Part shown: one piece after another, positions 63,740-64,000 of the stretch
Position numbering within the stretch: the first letter of the stretch is position 1
Layout: the number at the start of each line of letters is the position of its first letter
Source of the DNA: Fistulifera solaris
Taxonomy: Eukaryota; Bacillariophyta; Bacillariophyceae; Naviculales; Stauroneidaceae
Length of the DNA stretch: 64,000 nucleotides
NCBI GenBank assembly: GCA_030295235.1
Contig: AP026125.1
Location: 1,116,001-1,180,000 of the forward strand
Direction of reading: 5' to 3'
Translations under genes and position numbers: made by a program
Notes under the pieces: generated by a model
Database searches by the model: none
Told to the model about the DNA's origin: nothing
Seen by the model: only the letters and a program-made list of their open reading frames with translations

Positions 63740-63967
63740 TTAACTTTGGTGTCACTGAGAAGAACTCCGTTAAGATGTGTTTATGTGGTAATAATATAAA
63801 AATGAAACATCGTCTCAATTCTCAATCAAGGTCGTCAATAACGCAGGCTCAACGAAAACTTTGTAAAACTGCTAACCCGGAGTTTCATGACTACACTTCG
63901 GGAGATAGTAAACTCATGATTCACGCAACCATATCAGAACTTTGGGATAAAAGCAAGCATATACAAA
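63740..63967. other. Divergent promoter region with motif
   Basis: Between the DUF1995 gene (minus) and the gene starting at 63968. A reversed, diverged ACTATAG-type element is at about 63886-63916 (TCATGACTACACTTCGGGAG followed by ATAGTAAAC), matching the dispersed family seen at 20424, 23266, 32690, 51150 and 51372. Confidence 0.45.
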
Positions 63968-64000
63968 ATGAAAGCATTGTCGGCTGCATTTGCACCTGTT
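63968..64000 (+). CDS. Start of a gene with a plastid-type leader (partial)
   Basis: Only the first 11 codons are visible: MKALSAAFAPV. The ATG follows a run of purines (ACAAAATG), a good eukaryotic context, and the residues SAAFAP match the ASAFAP leader motif of diatom plastid proteins. Start only; the body lies outside the window. Confidence 0.45.
   Translation, partial: MKALSAAFAPV

Noticed and set aside
1-64000. tRNA or rRNA genes
   Set aside because: A visual search for T-loop (GGTTCGA) and acceptor-stem pairing found no convincing candidate; a covariance-model scan would be decisive.

Overview
The window looks like nuclear DNA of a photosynthetic stramenopile, most probably a pennate diatom close to Phaeodactylum tricornutum. 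This is inferred from compact intron-poor genes, GT-AG introns of about 60-120 nt, eukaryotic families (20S proteasome, ORC5, PAT1, TRMT11, NUFIP, RWD) and many N-terminal signal peptides ending in the ASAFAP-like motif that sends diatom proteins to the complex plastid (for example ATSFAP, THAFL, ICSAW, AFAFS). No tRNA, rRNA or CRISPR array was found.

Layout: about 34 protein genes lie in mostly alternating orientation, as convergent pairs with short 3' gaps and divergent pairs sharing promoters. 0-13 kb: partial EF-hand-like gene, a Pro/Gly-rich gene with a zinc-knuckle-like motif, a disordered coiled-coil protein, a decayed repeat, NUFIP-like and hemerythrin genes, two tail-to-tail GILT thiol reductases, a PH-like gene and a six-exon MsrB. 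13-26 kb: PAT1, a Popeye-like protein, a plastid response regulator, a bestrophin, three 252-bp tandem repeats, RbfA, proteasome beta5, a small basic protein and a membrane acyltransferase. 26-36 kb: second repeat copy, plastid ABC1 kinase, a small secreted protein, a proteasome alpha2-like protein with a signal peptide, 207-bp tandem repeats and a SpoU/TrmH methyltransferase. 36-50 kb: UIM/Q-rich protein, alpha/beta-hydrolase-like protein, TRSK-repeat protein, TRMT11 and ORC5 with overlapping 3' ends, a plastid ferredoxin-domain protein and a lipid phosphate phosphatase. 51-64 kb: BioD-like P-loop protein, PSI/LEA2-like membrane protein, DTW protein, coiled-coil protein, RWD protein, a foldback element, a secreted protein, a plastid DUF1995 protein and the start of another gene.

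Functional themes are plastid import and regulation (response regulator, ABC1K, ferredoxin-like protein, DUF1995, RbfA), proteostasis (two proteasome subunits), RNA modification or decay (TRMT11, TrmH, DTW, PAT1, NUFIP) and thiol/methionine redox (two GILT, MsrB). No multi-gene operon-like system is apparent.

Two signals dominate the non-genic reading. First, a 13-bp palindrome (CCAGA-N3-TCTGG and variants) recurs at four intergenic loci, two of them with a clear 34-bp period, each upstream of a gene start; this is the best candidate for something undescribed. Second, about two dozen one-base homopolymer length changes interrupt otherwise good genes. Each gene model closes in frame once they are allowed for, so they are most simply read as long-read assembly errors; coordinates below span them and name the runs.
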